This document shows, in pieces, positions 38,674 to 51,600 of a stretch of 64,000 nucleotides of DNA. The position numbers were made by a program, and so were the translations under genes. This DNA is from Pagrus major (taxonomy: Eukaryota; Chordata; Actinopteri; Spariformes; Sparidae), in the NCBI RefSeq assembly GCF_040436345.1, contig NC_133227.1:25108671-25172670 (forward strand). Direction: 5' to 3'. Below the pieces are notes generated by a model, which did no database searches, was not told the DNA's origin, and saw only the letters and a program-made list of their open reading frames with translations. The first letter of the stretch is position 1. Every line of letters begins with the position of its first letter.

Positions 38674-41600
38674 ATGACAGAAGAGTCGGCTGTCAAGGTC
38701 TGCGTTCGTGTCCGTCCGCTCATAGAGAGGTAAGTTTTGCGACAACAGTTAACTTACGTTAACTAGCAAACCTGAGTTACAAGTTATGAGCTAACTAGCT
38801 AACTCTCAACCGTTAGCGTTGACTTTACTGAAAGTAGTGTTGTTAATTTGTCATTGGCCAAATTTTCTAAGCTAAAAGTCTTTGTTTCAGTGAGTATTAA
38901 ACGTTTATGTGACGCTGGTGGCTGATGCTCCACTTGTAAAAATGTACCTAGCGTCATTGTTTTGGAGCCACTGACCATCAGCGGTACGTTAGTCCTGCAT
39001 TTGAATGACTACATGGCTACAAAAATAAGAAAACTTTACACACAAAGTAATAGTTTACACTTTCTAATTAATCTTATGTTATTGCATTGAAACAACACAC
39101 TGCTTAGTCATGTCTCTACAAATCTAAACTCTTTAGGTAAACTTTGAGATGTAAATATTTATGTGTGTATTGTGCGATTGTTTTTTACTTGTTCTCTTGT
39201 TTTAACAATTGTAACAGCCCTGTCTAGAAGATTAAGTGAAACTTCAGCTTGTCAATGGCTAAAAGTCAGTGGACCAACCATGTTATTACAGTTAGTCCCG
39301 AGGGGAATCGTCTGTACCAAATCTAACTAATAGTTGTCCAGACATTACAGTCTGGACCAAAGTGGCGAACAGTCTAACCAATAGATATTACCATCCCTCA
39401 CTAATTTGACTCGTGAAGTTGTCTTTTGTCGTTAATAAGATGTGATCTAATTACCACTGACTTTTCACAAAGTGTGTAAAGCAACATTATGTAGGAATTG
39501 GCATTTTGTGCCACTTGGCGCCCCCCACAGTTTCTGAGTGCAACACCACTGTCAAAAATACTGAAATGATCGGGCACTGATCATTATTGGCCGATATACA
39601 TTGTAAAAAGTTTAATCGGTGGTCTATATAGAACCCGATCAGGAGAGCCGTTTGATAAACACAGGAGACAGTTTCTGTATTCGCTGCTAAAATGTCACAG
39701 CCACACACGCCACAGGGCCCTGCTTTTCACTCGCTGCTAACAGTTAAACAACTTTCCTCCTGCCAATATCAATACAGATTTTTTATTACAACGTTATGCA
39801 TTGAAAACTTGTATCTTGAAGTAAACATGTATGTAATGCTGTGATCCTACCCTCTCACTGAAGTTACACATTGCAGAAACAAGTGACAGGGGCGCAGAGT
39901 AGCTGAGACAGAGACACCATTCATTCTATTACAAGACACTACCATCAAAATGGGTTAGGTCAAAAAGTTACATAATGTTGCATTAAGAATCGAGACCTTC
40001 ATCTCTGATATTATTGACTTTTCAGTACATAATAATTGTGGATGTTTTTGTGAATGAACAGGATTTTTGATTTAAATATTATATTTAGTTTATGTAGTTA
40101 GTTCACTGATCCTCCCAACCCTTGATTCATAAAGTCGTTAGGGACTTTTTTCAGCCACAAATTAATTCACATAGAGCAACACTAACCTTTGTCTCTTGAA
40201 CATGTTTTTGTTGAGAAAGTCGTATATCTTGAATGTGTGTCCTTGTTACAGGGAAGAAAGTGAGGAGAGTACAGAGCCCGTCCAGCTGTTTTGGAAATCT
40301 GATTCAAAATCAATTCATCTGATCGATGATGGGAATTCCAACAGGAGCTTTAGTTTTGGTAGGTTTTGCAGCATGTCGAGGGTTAAAAAAAAAGTGTTTT
40401 CAATTTTTTTTGTGGTACCTTTGAGACATTTACTATCAAGTTTTATAGCATTATACATCTATTGTACATTCATTTTCCTCTTCTCCTGTTCACAGATCGA
40501 GTGTTCGCTGCTGAAGAAACAACCAATCAGCTGTACCAGGGCATTGCAAAGCCTCTGGTTGTTTCCTCTGTTGAAGGATACAATGGTATGTAATGGAAAC
40601 TGAACGCAGTGAGACCTGTCTTGTTAAGTGTTGTTTTATTATGTGTATATATCTATTCTGTGTTTGATCCACAGGAACCATATTTGCTTATGGTCAGACT
40701 TCCTCTGGAAAGACTTTCACCATGATGGGGAGTGATCGTATTCCTGGAGTGATTCCTCTGGCTGTGGAAGATGTCTTCCAAACCATTAAAAGTGTAAGAA
40801 TTGTATCACATGTTTGAAACATGCTGTAGTTTGTTGTGAAATCACTGTTTATTTTAACCAACTTACTTCTCATTTGCCTAAAGTGTCCAAAGAAGGAGTT
40901 CCTTCTCCGGGTTTCTTACATGGAAATCTACAATGAGACTGTGACTGATCTGCTTGTTGACAGCTGGAAGAGAAAACCACTTGAAGTCCGAGAGACAATC
41001 AATGTGAGTGGGCTATTTAGATGTTTTGGTTTTGATGGTGTTTTTGCAAATCTTTTTAGGTTTGTACTGATGTACTTTCCTGCCTGTTTTGATTGTGTCT
41101 TGCCAACAACTGTGTGCAGAAAAACATTTATGTGGCTGACCTGACTGAGGAACTGGTAACAAATCCTGCACAAGCCCTGGCCTGGATTCGGAAAGGAGAA
41201 AGTAAGATCTGATGTTTTTATTGAACAGTCGTCCCGTTCACATTATGCACTACTACTACAACCAATATGCTTTCTGCACTGTCTTCCTCTTTAGAGAACC
41301 GTCACTATGGAAAGACCAAAATGAACCAGCGGAGCAGCCGCTCACACACCATTTTCCGAATGGTAAGCAAGACCACAACATACAGTAACGTGTAGGATTC
41401 TGGGGAAGTGTCGATTTTCTCATGGTTTAATTTTACTTAGATCTTGGAAAGCAGAGAAAGGAGTGACCCAGCATCGGGTGAAAATGCTGATGGAGCCATT
41501 ATTGTGTCTCATTTGGTAAGCTAGCTTCTTTTTTCAATAACTACTTGTTTTGAATCTTTCTATTAACTTTGCGTTCTGTCTGTATCATTGTTTGTGTTGT

Positions 41601-42665
41601 AATATTAATTTGGTCAATTTTGCCTTGTCCTCTAGAATTTAGTCGATCTAGCTGGATCTGAGAGAGCAAGTCAAACAGGAGCTGAAGGTAAGGTGGAGTT
41701 AAATACATTGATGGAGTTAGTGTATATTATAGTATATGATTTTACAGTAATCAGTTTACAGTAATTTATTCCTTTTGATGTCGTAGGCGCACGCTTCAAA
41801 GAAGGTTGCAATATCAATCGCAGCCTGTTCACACTTGGACAAGTGATCAAGAAACTGACCGATGAAAGCCAAAAGTGAGTAAACAGTGAGTAATCAGTGT
41901 TCTGACTGCAGAACTCACTTTGTTGAATTTCTGAAACTGTGTGCAAAGTATCTAATTAAAATGAAAATTAACAGGTTTATTTTACACATCTAACTCTCAG
42001 GGAAAATATCCTTCAGTATACTCCTTTTGAGGTTAAAATGATGAAGTTGAATGAGTAGTCTTCTTAATTGATTTAAAATGGCTCCAGAGTTGTACAGGAT
42101 CACAGACAGAGTATTTGGTTCTCCAGTTCCATCATTTAGGAGGAAACAGTCCATGTTTATATAAAGGTAAATGATGTGAAGGAAGAGGAAACAGATTTTA
42201 AAAATAGCTAATGAATAGGCCTATTTGTATGTTTTGAACATTGGCTCAATGTCATTCTGTGTCTTCAGGGGTTTCACCAACTACAGAGACAGTAAGCTAA
42301 CCCGCATCCTACAGAACTCATTGGGTGGGAATGCTAAAACTGTCATCATCTGTACCATCACTCCTGTCGCTCTGGATGAAACCCTCAGCACTCTGCAGGT
42401 TGGTGAAATATGCAGATTTAATACTCAGGACTGGGCAATATATTAATATTATATCGTTATTGTGATATGACACTAGATATCTTAGATTGAGACTGAGAGC
42501 TCAAAGCAGATGTTGTTTCATGAAAACTTTTTTTTTTCCTAATAGTTTGCCAGCACTGCAAAGAAAATGAAGAACGACCCTCATGTGACAGAGGTGTCTG
42601 ATGACGGGGCTCTGCTCAAAAGGTACCGAAATGAAATCGTCGACCTCAAGCGACGACTTCACGAG
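38674..42665 (+). other. cenpe: CENPE kinesin motor domain exons (1-12)
   Basis: The motor spans roughly residues 5-335. Signatures: [10 protein letters not shown] at the first strand; GQTSSGKT (P-loop, 91-98); NQRSSRSH (switch I, 202-209); DLAGSE (switch II, 243-248); and [16 protein letters not shown] (the helix before the nucleotide pocket closes). Every catalytic motif is intact. Exon 12 then starts the neck/coiled coil ([14 protein letters not shown]). The intron after exon 12 opens with GC instead of GT. Confidence 0.95.
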
Positions 42666-45600
42666 GCAAGTGTCATCTGTCTTTTTCTCTCTTCATTCAT
42701 GTTCTGTTTGGCCTGTCTCTGCAAGTTGCATGACTGCAGCACTTTCTACCCACTGACGTGTGGATGACCTCCCTACAGGTTTCTTCAGTCACACAGACGA
42801 CAGCGACGGAGAAGGAGTTTCTTTCCCAGCTGCTCCAAGAGAAGGATCAGCTCCAGAGAGAACAAGAGGACAGGATCAAAAACCTTACGAAACTGATCAT
42901 CACCAGCTCAACCCTGGTTCCTGTTCACAAGGTAAATAATGACACAAAGCTGGAGTTAGAGAACAGCCTTGTCTACATTATCTTCGTCTTAATGCTGATG
43001 AATGTTTTGTCTTTAAGATGCCAAAACGCAGAGTGACATGGGGAGGAAAAATGATCAGACTGGCCCGTCCGTCTGTCTGTGGTGTTGGCTCATCTGACCT
43101 CAGCTTTGCAGACCCTTTAACTCGGAAGAGGAAAGCAGACCGCTCCTGTTTAATGGAGCTGGGTGAAGGTAAAGGAACACAGTGTATACTGCAAATCAAA
43201 ATTCATCCAATAATTCCCATCAGACTATCACTTAATGCATACATGGTATACTTTAACAGAGGATGAGAGCTTTGACTCTCACTGGGAGATTCCTGATGAG
43301 CCGTCAGATGAAATGGAGATTAATCAGAGCTCTGTGACTGTTCGAAGCTTCGGAGACAGGTGAATGTCCTTTTATAATCTATGATATTATGAGCTTATTT
43401 TTCCTCCTTTGTTTTAGGTCAAACACATGGCATTTATATTTTATCTTTTCTTTAGTCCCAAAGACTTTGTGTCTCCAGACCGGATGCATGACCTCTCAGG
43501 GAAAGTGTCCGACCTTGAGGTACAGCTGGAAATGGAGACCCAACACAAAAAGGAGGCCTTGGAAAAGGTTCAAACATTAGATGGCAAAGTGGCAGAGCTG
43601 GAGCTGCAGCTTCAGACAGAGGCCCAGCAGAAACAAGAGTTCCTGGAGAAAATACAGACAGCAGAACAGAAGGCAGCCGAGCTGGAGCTGCAACTGCAAC
43701 TGCAAACGGAGGTCCTGGAGAAACACGAAACCCTGGAGAAAATACCGATAGCAGAAGAGAGGATGGCTGAGCTGGAGCTGCAGATGCGAACAGATGCCCA
43801 GCAGAAAAATGAGACTCTGGAGAAAATACAGATAGCAGAAGAGAGGGTGGCAGAGCTGGAGCTGCAACTGCAAATGCAAACAGAAGCCCAGCAGAAACAC
43901 GAGACCCTGGAGAAAATACAGATGGCAGAAGAGAGGGTGGCAGAGCTGCAGCTGCAGCTGCAAACAGAAACCCAGCAGAAACATGAGGCTACAGAAAAGG
44001 TGGAGATGTTGGAGTTCAGAGTGGCAGACCTGGAGAGACAGCTGGAAGAGCAGAGCCACATTCCGAGTGAAACTGAACAGGTGTGCTGGAGAAATCCTCA
44101 ATTACTTAAATGACATGATTACATCTGATTACTCAATCTGACACTGTCCTTAGAGGATATTTGGAGGACTGACCTGCTTTCATCTAATTATCCCCCCTAT
44201 AATAATAATACATGAGAACAGCGCTTTTTTAAGTAGTTGTTTCGATCTGGCTCGGTTGTGCTTGCTGATATTCGTACTAATATTAATTGACTTGTGTTCC
44301 AGATGAGAAGAGAGTTTGCAGAGACCATCCAGCTGTGTGAAACTCTGGCTTCAGAGAAGGTAATCTCACAACTTAGTAGCTTGTTTTGCTTGTTTGGAGT
44401 CTATTTCAACAACAAAAGGGTTTATTCAAGCTACGTAAGGGAAATGCTTACTGCTGCTTAAATTGATGAAACTGTTGAAATGTTTACAGGACATAGTGGT
44501 TGGTGAGCGAGACTACCTGAAAGAGGAGCTGGGGATGTTCATAGAGCAGATTCAGAGTCTGGAGAAAGCGAACGCTGCCATGTCACAGGAGCTGCAGGAG
44601 AAGCGAGAGACGGACGAGTTTGAGTCTCTGGAGGAAGAGTTCAGGAAGGAGCACGAGGTAAAGTTACTGATTTGTCTCCATCAGATTCCACTTAAAGTGC
44701 TTAGATCAATGGATGGTAGAAAGATTGGTTTGGATTTGTTTGTTGTTGTTATTTATTAATTTAATTAATTTACACTGTTTATTTTGTTTTGATCTTCCAG
44801 AACAAGTTGAAAAATGAAATATCTAGCTTGAAGACGGCAGTCGAATCATCTGAACTCCAGTGCCTGGAGCTTCAGGTAAGATGACATGCTGAGGATTTCC
44901 TCCACGGGTTAATTAGAAAAAATAAATAAATTGATTTGTTTTTTTAAACACAGATGTTCATTGATTCTGTAACTATTACAAACAGGACCATTGAAGTGTG
45001 GCAGGTTCCTTGAATGTTCTTTATTTTTGTTTTCTCTAGAACAAACTTGAAACTCTGTCCGAGGAGCTAAAGAAGAAAAGTGACTTTGCAGAGGAACTTC
45101 AGTGTATGGTACGCATGTTTTTAACTGTTCATAGAAGGTACAACATGAAGCCAGTCAACAAAATGATTATTTTAGTAGAGATAGGCAGACGGTGTTGGAA
45201 ATGGTTGTCATTAAGCATGCTAAATCTGTCTTGTTGCCTCCGCGCAGAGCGGTAAGGACTTGGTGCAGGAGGTGGCGAAGCTTCGCCGCTCTCTGGATGA
45301 TGCTGAGGGGCTCAGCAGAGACACAAAGAAGGAATGGGCTTTCCTGCGCAGTGAAAACATCGCACTGGAGGAGAGAGCTGTGAGTGGGATTAACACAAAC
45401 AGTCTGACCATAAACTCCAACTTCCTTGGTTCAAATCTCTCATCTAGTGAAAATTGAAAAGCCATAAAATCCTCAAATGATAATTTGAGTACTTCTTCCA
45501 AAATAAAATGAACCAAAGTTATATAAAAAGTTATACCGCAAGAAAGATTTCACAATAGTATACAACGTAGATGCAAGGTTTTACTACCTGTACTGCTGAC

Positions 45601-48600
45601 ATCAAGACCAATATCTTTGTGGTGTTTCTTGTCATGGTCTCCTTTGCAGGTGACTCTATCTGTCAACCATGATAAGCTGGACAATGAGGTGAACAGCCTG
45701 CGCTTTCAACTTGAGACGGAGAAGTCACGCTTCAGGAAGATGCAGACAGATCTCCAAAAAGAGCTGAATGTTGTGTTCGACGAGAACACCAAGCTCACCA
45801 CTCTGCTGGATGGAAAAGTCCCAAAGAGTAGGTTTTAAATTTAAGTGTTTATATAATGAACCTCTGTTAAATTACTCTATAATGCAATGTAACTTCTGCA
45901 TACATTCAATGTGTAAAATCAGATGGGAGTTATGAGATGTTCTCTGTCTCCAGATCTGATAGACAGCGTGGAACTTGAAAGAACAGTGTCTAATCTTAAC
46001 AAAGAGCTGACGGCGTCTCGTGAAGCAGAGGGAGCCCTCAGAGCTCAGCTGGAGGAACTGTCTTCATTCCAGGCTCTCCCAGAGAAGGTGGACAGTTTGA
46101 CGAAGCAGGTCAGTCCTCCAAAAATCCTCTTAAGGACTGTGTCATTTGAGATAGAGAGCACGTTGCAAGTAGTCATGTGATTTCATTCTGTGTTGCCTCA
46201 GGTGTGCGAGTTGACCGAGGAGCTGTGTGCTGTTCAAACTCAGAGAGACGGTCTGCTCTCAACTCAAGCTCAGTGTCAGGAGGAGGCTCAGCAGCTCAGA
46301 GACTTCCTGCAGACATCCCAGGATGAGATTCTGAAAATCCAAGCAGACTTTAGTGCTGCTGCGCTGAGGGAGAAGGAGCTGAGTGAGCAGTGTGCTGATG
46401 TGACACAGCAGCTGGATTCACTTCGCTCAGACCTGGAGCGATCTGATGCTGAGAAGGGTCAGCTCATGGCTACTATGGAGGAGATGGTCTATAAAGTAAG
46501 TTATGGAACTTAAATATGGGTGCTGTTTGATCATGATTTAACCTTTATCAGCTTTGAAGTCCTTAAATGTTTCAGGTTTTTATTGATAATCGTTTGTCGG
46601 TAGAAAAATGGTCCTGACTCCTGGCGATCTTACTTTGGCCTTAATCATCCATGTTTAGATATATTGGCTGTATGGTTATGGCAGTATGTGCAGGCAGAAC
46701 CAAAAATACATATTTGTTTTTGGTGTGGGTTGCTGAGTTTCGGAGATCTCGGTCGTAGACATGTCTGCAGTCTCTTAAATACAATCATACTAGATGGCAC
46801 TGTCTCTTTCTAGATATCATGACCTGTTAACTAAAGACGATCCACAGATCTTGTTGTGAGCAGTTTCATGTAGGAACTACTTTCTGTCTCCCAAACTACA
46901 CCCGCCAACCGAATCACTGCGAGGAAGAAAGCGTGCATCTACTCAGTGCTAGAGATTGAGGCCAAAAAACTTCTACCACAAAATCATGGTAATGTTATTT
47001 TCTTATTTCAGCTGCAGGAGAGTGAAGAACACAGAGCGTCACTGGAAGAAAAACTGAAAGAGATGCAGCAGCTGATGAAGGATTTGGAGGAGAAGCTTGC
47101 CGACAGTGAAAATTCCAGAAGCACAGAGGAGGAGATCAGTAAAGAACTTCAAGAACAAGTATGATACGACATTTCTTATCAAGTCAGATCTTTCTCAGAG
47201 TGTTCTCCTGACACTTTGTTTTTCTAGTTAAACCAGCTGTTTCCTGTCCCTGTTCTAAATGAGCCCATGTGTTGTTTTTTGATTTACATTGCGCCGTATG
47301 TATCTTATTTTTAGGCTGCAGAGACACAAGCTCTTCTACAATCTCTTCAAGATGACCTCCAAGAGCAGAAGCAGAAGATCTCTGATCTGATGAACCTCAA
47401 TGAGCAAAAGGAATCTGATGTGAGTTTAAATTGTAGCAAGGCAGTTTTTTTCTTAACCAAGACTTCATTGTCAATGATCTGACTGATAGTTGGAAATCTG
47501 TCCAACAGACACTGAGTCTGACACAGGAGCTTCAGAGTATGCGAGATGAGAAAGAGACTCTCCTGACGGCCGGTGTTCAGAGCTCTGCAGAGGAGGTGGA
47601 GAAGCTCCAATCTACTGTGGCTTCTCTCACTGAAGAAAGAGACCAGCTCAAGATGGACATGCAGGAGAATGTGGAGATGGTGAGTTACCATGCGGCCACT
47701 TTGCCCGTCCAGATATTAAAAATGCATTCATTTCCATCAGCTCTGTTGGACCTATGCTGTTTGTTTTTGTCTCTACATGTCAAATGAAAGTATTTTTATT
47801 TTTACCAAACAGATGATTGAGAATCAGGAGGAGCTGAGGGCAGCCCTGGAGAGGAATCGTCAACAGAAGGAGCTGATCAAACAACTGGAGACCGCACAAA
47901 CATCTAAACACGATGGTCCTCCCAGTGAGATGAGTGCACAGCAAGAGGAGCTGCAAACACATGTAAGAGCTTCTTGATTCATCAGGAAAATTTTAAAATC
48001 TTACACGATACCATGACATTACTTACTTCAGCTTTATAGGTATTCATTGTAAAATATGATTTTTTTCCCCCCTTATAATAGCTGAAGACTCTGACTGCAG
48101 AGCTTGAGAGTGTGAGGGCAGAGAGGGACGGTCTGCTGTCTGAGAGGACGGTCGGAACTCAAAGTGCAGAAATGGAGGAGCTGCTGTGCAGAGTGACGTC
48201 TCTCAGTGAGGAGAGAGATCAGTTGCAGGAGACACTGGAGGGACTGAGACAGGAGAAGCAGCAGCTCAAAGCAGAGCTGGAGGACAGGATGGAGATGGTA
48301 TGTTGACACTATTTCTTCATAAGGGTGATTATTTCATTTGTATTTAATCCCCGTTGGCCCAGAGGAGACAATTAAAAGTGATGTGTTTTTTGTCGCAGGT
48401 TGCACTGGCCCATGGTGGGTTCAACCAGCCAGAAATGCTGTCATCAGAACTGCAAGCACAGGATGTGACAGTAACCCAACTTCAGCAAGAGGTAATAGCA
48501 GTTCTTATTGTCAAGAAATCCCATGAAAAGACCCAAATCCACAATAAACATATCTTAACAAATGTTTTGTGTGTATTAGGGCTGCAACATATTGTTATTT

Positions 48601-51600
48601 TCATTATTGATAAATCTGCAGATTATTTTCGTGATTAATCGATGACTCTATTTTCTATAAAATGTCAAACAATTGCAAAAAAGACCAAAGTGACATCTCA
48701 AAAAGCTTCTATTTTCAAACCAACAGTTTAAAACCGCAAAGCTCTTCATTTACTGTCATAAATGACAAAGAAAGGCAGCAAATCCTGACACATAAGAAGC
48801 TGGAACCGGCAAATGTTCTACATTTTTGACTTTTTGCCCTGCTGCCTCAAATACTCTTGACAATTGACAATGAGAAAAATATATATTAACACTAACCTTA
48901 TCCTCCAAAACTCTGGTGTTTAGTTTAAAATACTTAAATTATGGAATGTTGCTATTTTCCTCCCCAGATAGAACAACTACAGGCTACTCTACAGGCCGTC
49001 AGTGAGCAGAAGAGCCAGTTGGAAGGTGATCTGCAGCGAAATATGGAGATGGTGAGGGTGAAGTTGTTTTTGGTCAAACTGATGTCTTTGGGGTTTAAAT
49101 AAAATCTGAATGTCAGTGATATTAAATGGCTTACACTCACACATTTCTTCATATTTTCTAACTTTTTTCCCCCAAAATTTTAGGCTAAAGAGACTCAAAG
49201 CCTTCTACATTCACTTCAGCAGCAGCTCCAGGAGCAGAATCAAAGAAACATTGACCTGGAAAGAGTAAACCAAGAGAGGCAAGCTCAGCTAGAACAACAG
49301 GTCTGTCCCTTGCAACATATTTCACTAAAGCTGTATGTTGAGTTGTATTTTAGCTCTTTTGAATTATAAATTGTTTTCTTATTTTAGGTTGCAGAGACTC
49401 AGAGTCTCCTTCATTCTCTTCAAGAGGAGCTCGACGAGCAGAAGCAAAGGAGCTCAGATCATATGAAACTCTGTGAGCAGAAGGAATCTGACTTAGAGCA
49501 GCAGGTGAGTTGAAATGCTACCAAAGGACATGTTAAAGTCTGAACTTTATTGTCGGTGTTCTGACCCCTAGTTGGAAATATCCCCTCTTTAACAGATGAA
49601 GACTTTGACTGAGCAGCTTGAGAGTGCACGAGCAGAGAGGGACGCCCTGTTGTTTGAGAAGGAAGCCGGCTCTCAGACCTCCACAGAGGAGATGGAGAAG
49701 CTACTGAGTAGAGTGACGTCTCTCAGCGAGGAGCGAGATCAGCTGCAGGAGACACTGGAGGGACTGAGACAGGAGAAGCAGCAGCTTAAAGCAGAGCTGG
49801 AGGACAGGATGGAGATGGTATGTTAATACGCTTTTTTTGTAGATTAACGTTTTGGTGTATCCCGTCCCTTTCACAAGAATCTGGTTGCTGTTTCCGGGAA
49901 AAATACCCATGATTGTTAGCATGTATGTCTATGTACATACAGAAGACTAGCATATATACTGAAACAAAATATTTCTCTTAACCACAATCCCATGCAACTG
50001 TTGTAGTTAAATACTGAAGCCCATCCTAGAAACTTCAGTTGTTATGGTAATACGACTGGATTCTATTCAAATATGAAAGAAGTTGATATCACAACATTTG
50101 ACAAAACACTTCTGTGATGAATTATTTGCAGAAAATCATTTATGGTGAGAAATTCCAAGAATTCAGGGAGTGCAAAGTGTGCACAAGAGTGTGAAAAGTT
50201 TGAATGCCTTTAAACCTTGTGCAAACTGAGGTCACATTGTTCTCCCTCTGTGTTTCAGATGCAGTGTGAGTTTCAGCAGCAGCTCAGCTCTGAGCCACAG
50301 TCACTGAAAGAAGAACACGAGGAACAGCGACTTCTGCAGGTTAGATCATCGCGCTCACTTCACCTCATCGTTGTGACATTTTACATTGTCGCTCTTGCAT
50401 TCACATTTGACTTATACTGAGAAGCGTCCCTGTGTGGTGTTTCAGATCCAACAGCTGAAGGAACAACTGGAGAAAACAAAGGAGGAGGCGACCCAGATGA
50501 AGTCTGACCTTCAGGAAAATGTAGAACTGGTGAGTTTTTATCTTTCTTCTTCTTCTTTATCACAATTACTAAACATTGGGCGCTTTTATTCAGAGATCAG
50601 AGAAAAACATTGAACGTCATTAATAGTTCAGATTTTAGATTTTTGTTGTATTACTCAGCATATCGTTGCAGCTGTAGTAACGAGACGGCTGAAAAATTAT
50701 TGATGGTAGACTGTTGACCTTATATTGTGCACTCACTTTTAGTGACTTTGTAAAGAAAAGATCTTTACTTGTATCCTCTTGTGGTGTTAATATCTTTTCA
50801 GATGATTGAGAACCAGGAGGAGCTGAGGGTGTCCCAGGAGAAGATCAAAGTCCTACAAGATGAGATCAACATGCTGAGGAGTCAGAAGGCAGAGCTGGAG
50901 AGCAATGGAGAGAGTGTCCTCCAGTCACAGGAGCTCCAAAACCAGGCAGGACTACATTTTTATATGTAAAGGAGACACAGAATGAACCTGCTGTCTAAAG
51001 CGGTTGATTTTTAACAATTATTTCTCCACTCTGTCCTGACAGATCCAAATCCTGACTGAGGAGCTCGAGAGTGTGCGAGCAGAGAGAGACGGTCTGCTGT
51101 CTGAGAGGACGGCCGGCGCTCAGACTCACAGCGAGGAGATGGAGAAGCTGCTGAGCAGAGTGACGTCTCTCAGTGAGGAGAGAGATCAGCTGCAGGAGAC
51201 ACTGGAGGGACGGAGACAGGAGAAGAAGCAACTCGAAACAGAGCTGGAGGACAGGATGGAAACACTACAGTCTGAGGTTTGGAACAGTTTTGTCGTATGT
51301 AGCTCTGTGTGCAGTAGCAAAGCTATCAAAAATGTCTTCTGTGTTTGGTGCATTTTGCAAATATTTGGAGAATACAAATGACTAACGGGCCATTTTCTAC
51401 TTCAACAGATAGCCCAGCTGGGTGTGTCTCTACAGACAATCACTGAGCAGAAGAAGCAGCTGGAAGATGATCTGCAGCACAACATGAATGAGGTGAGGCC
51501 ACTGCTCGTCACATGCTCCTACTTGGCTGTAATTAAACAGCTTTTGGCAGTTTTGTACTTCTGTTGTACTTATGTTTATTTGTTTGACAAAAGGCTTCCA

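Noticed and set aside
43577-44101. Antisense frames of 149-174 codons over CENPE exon 16
   Set aside because: They are shadows of the Leu/Gln/Glu-rich repeat; the plus strand frame is spliced and conserved.
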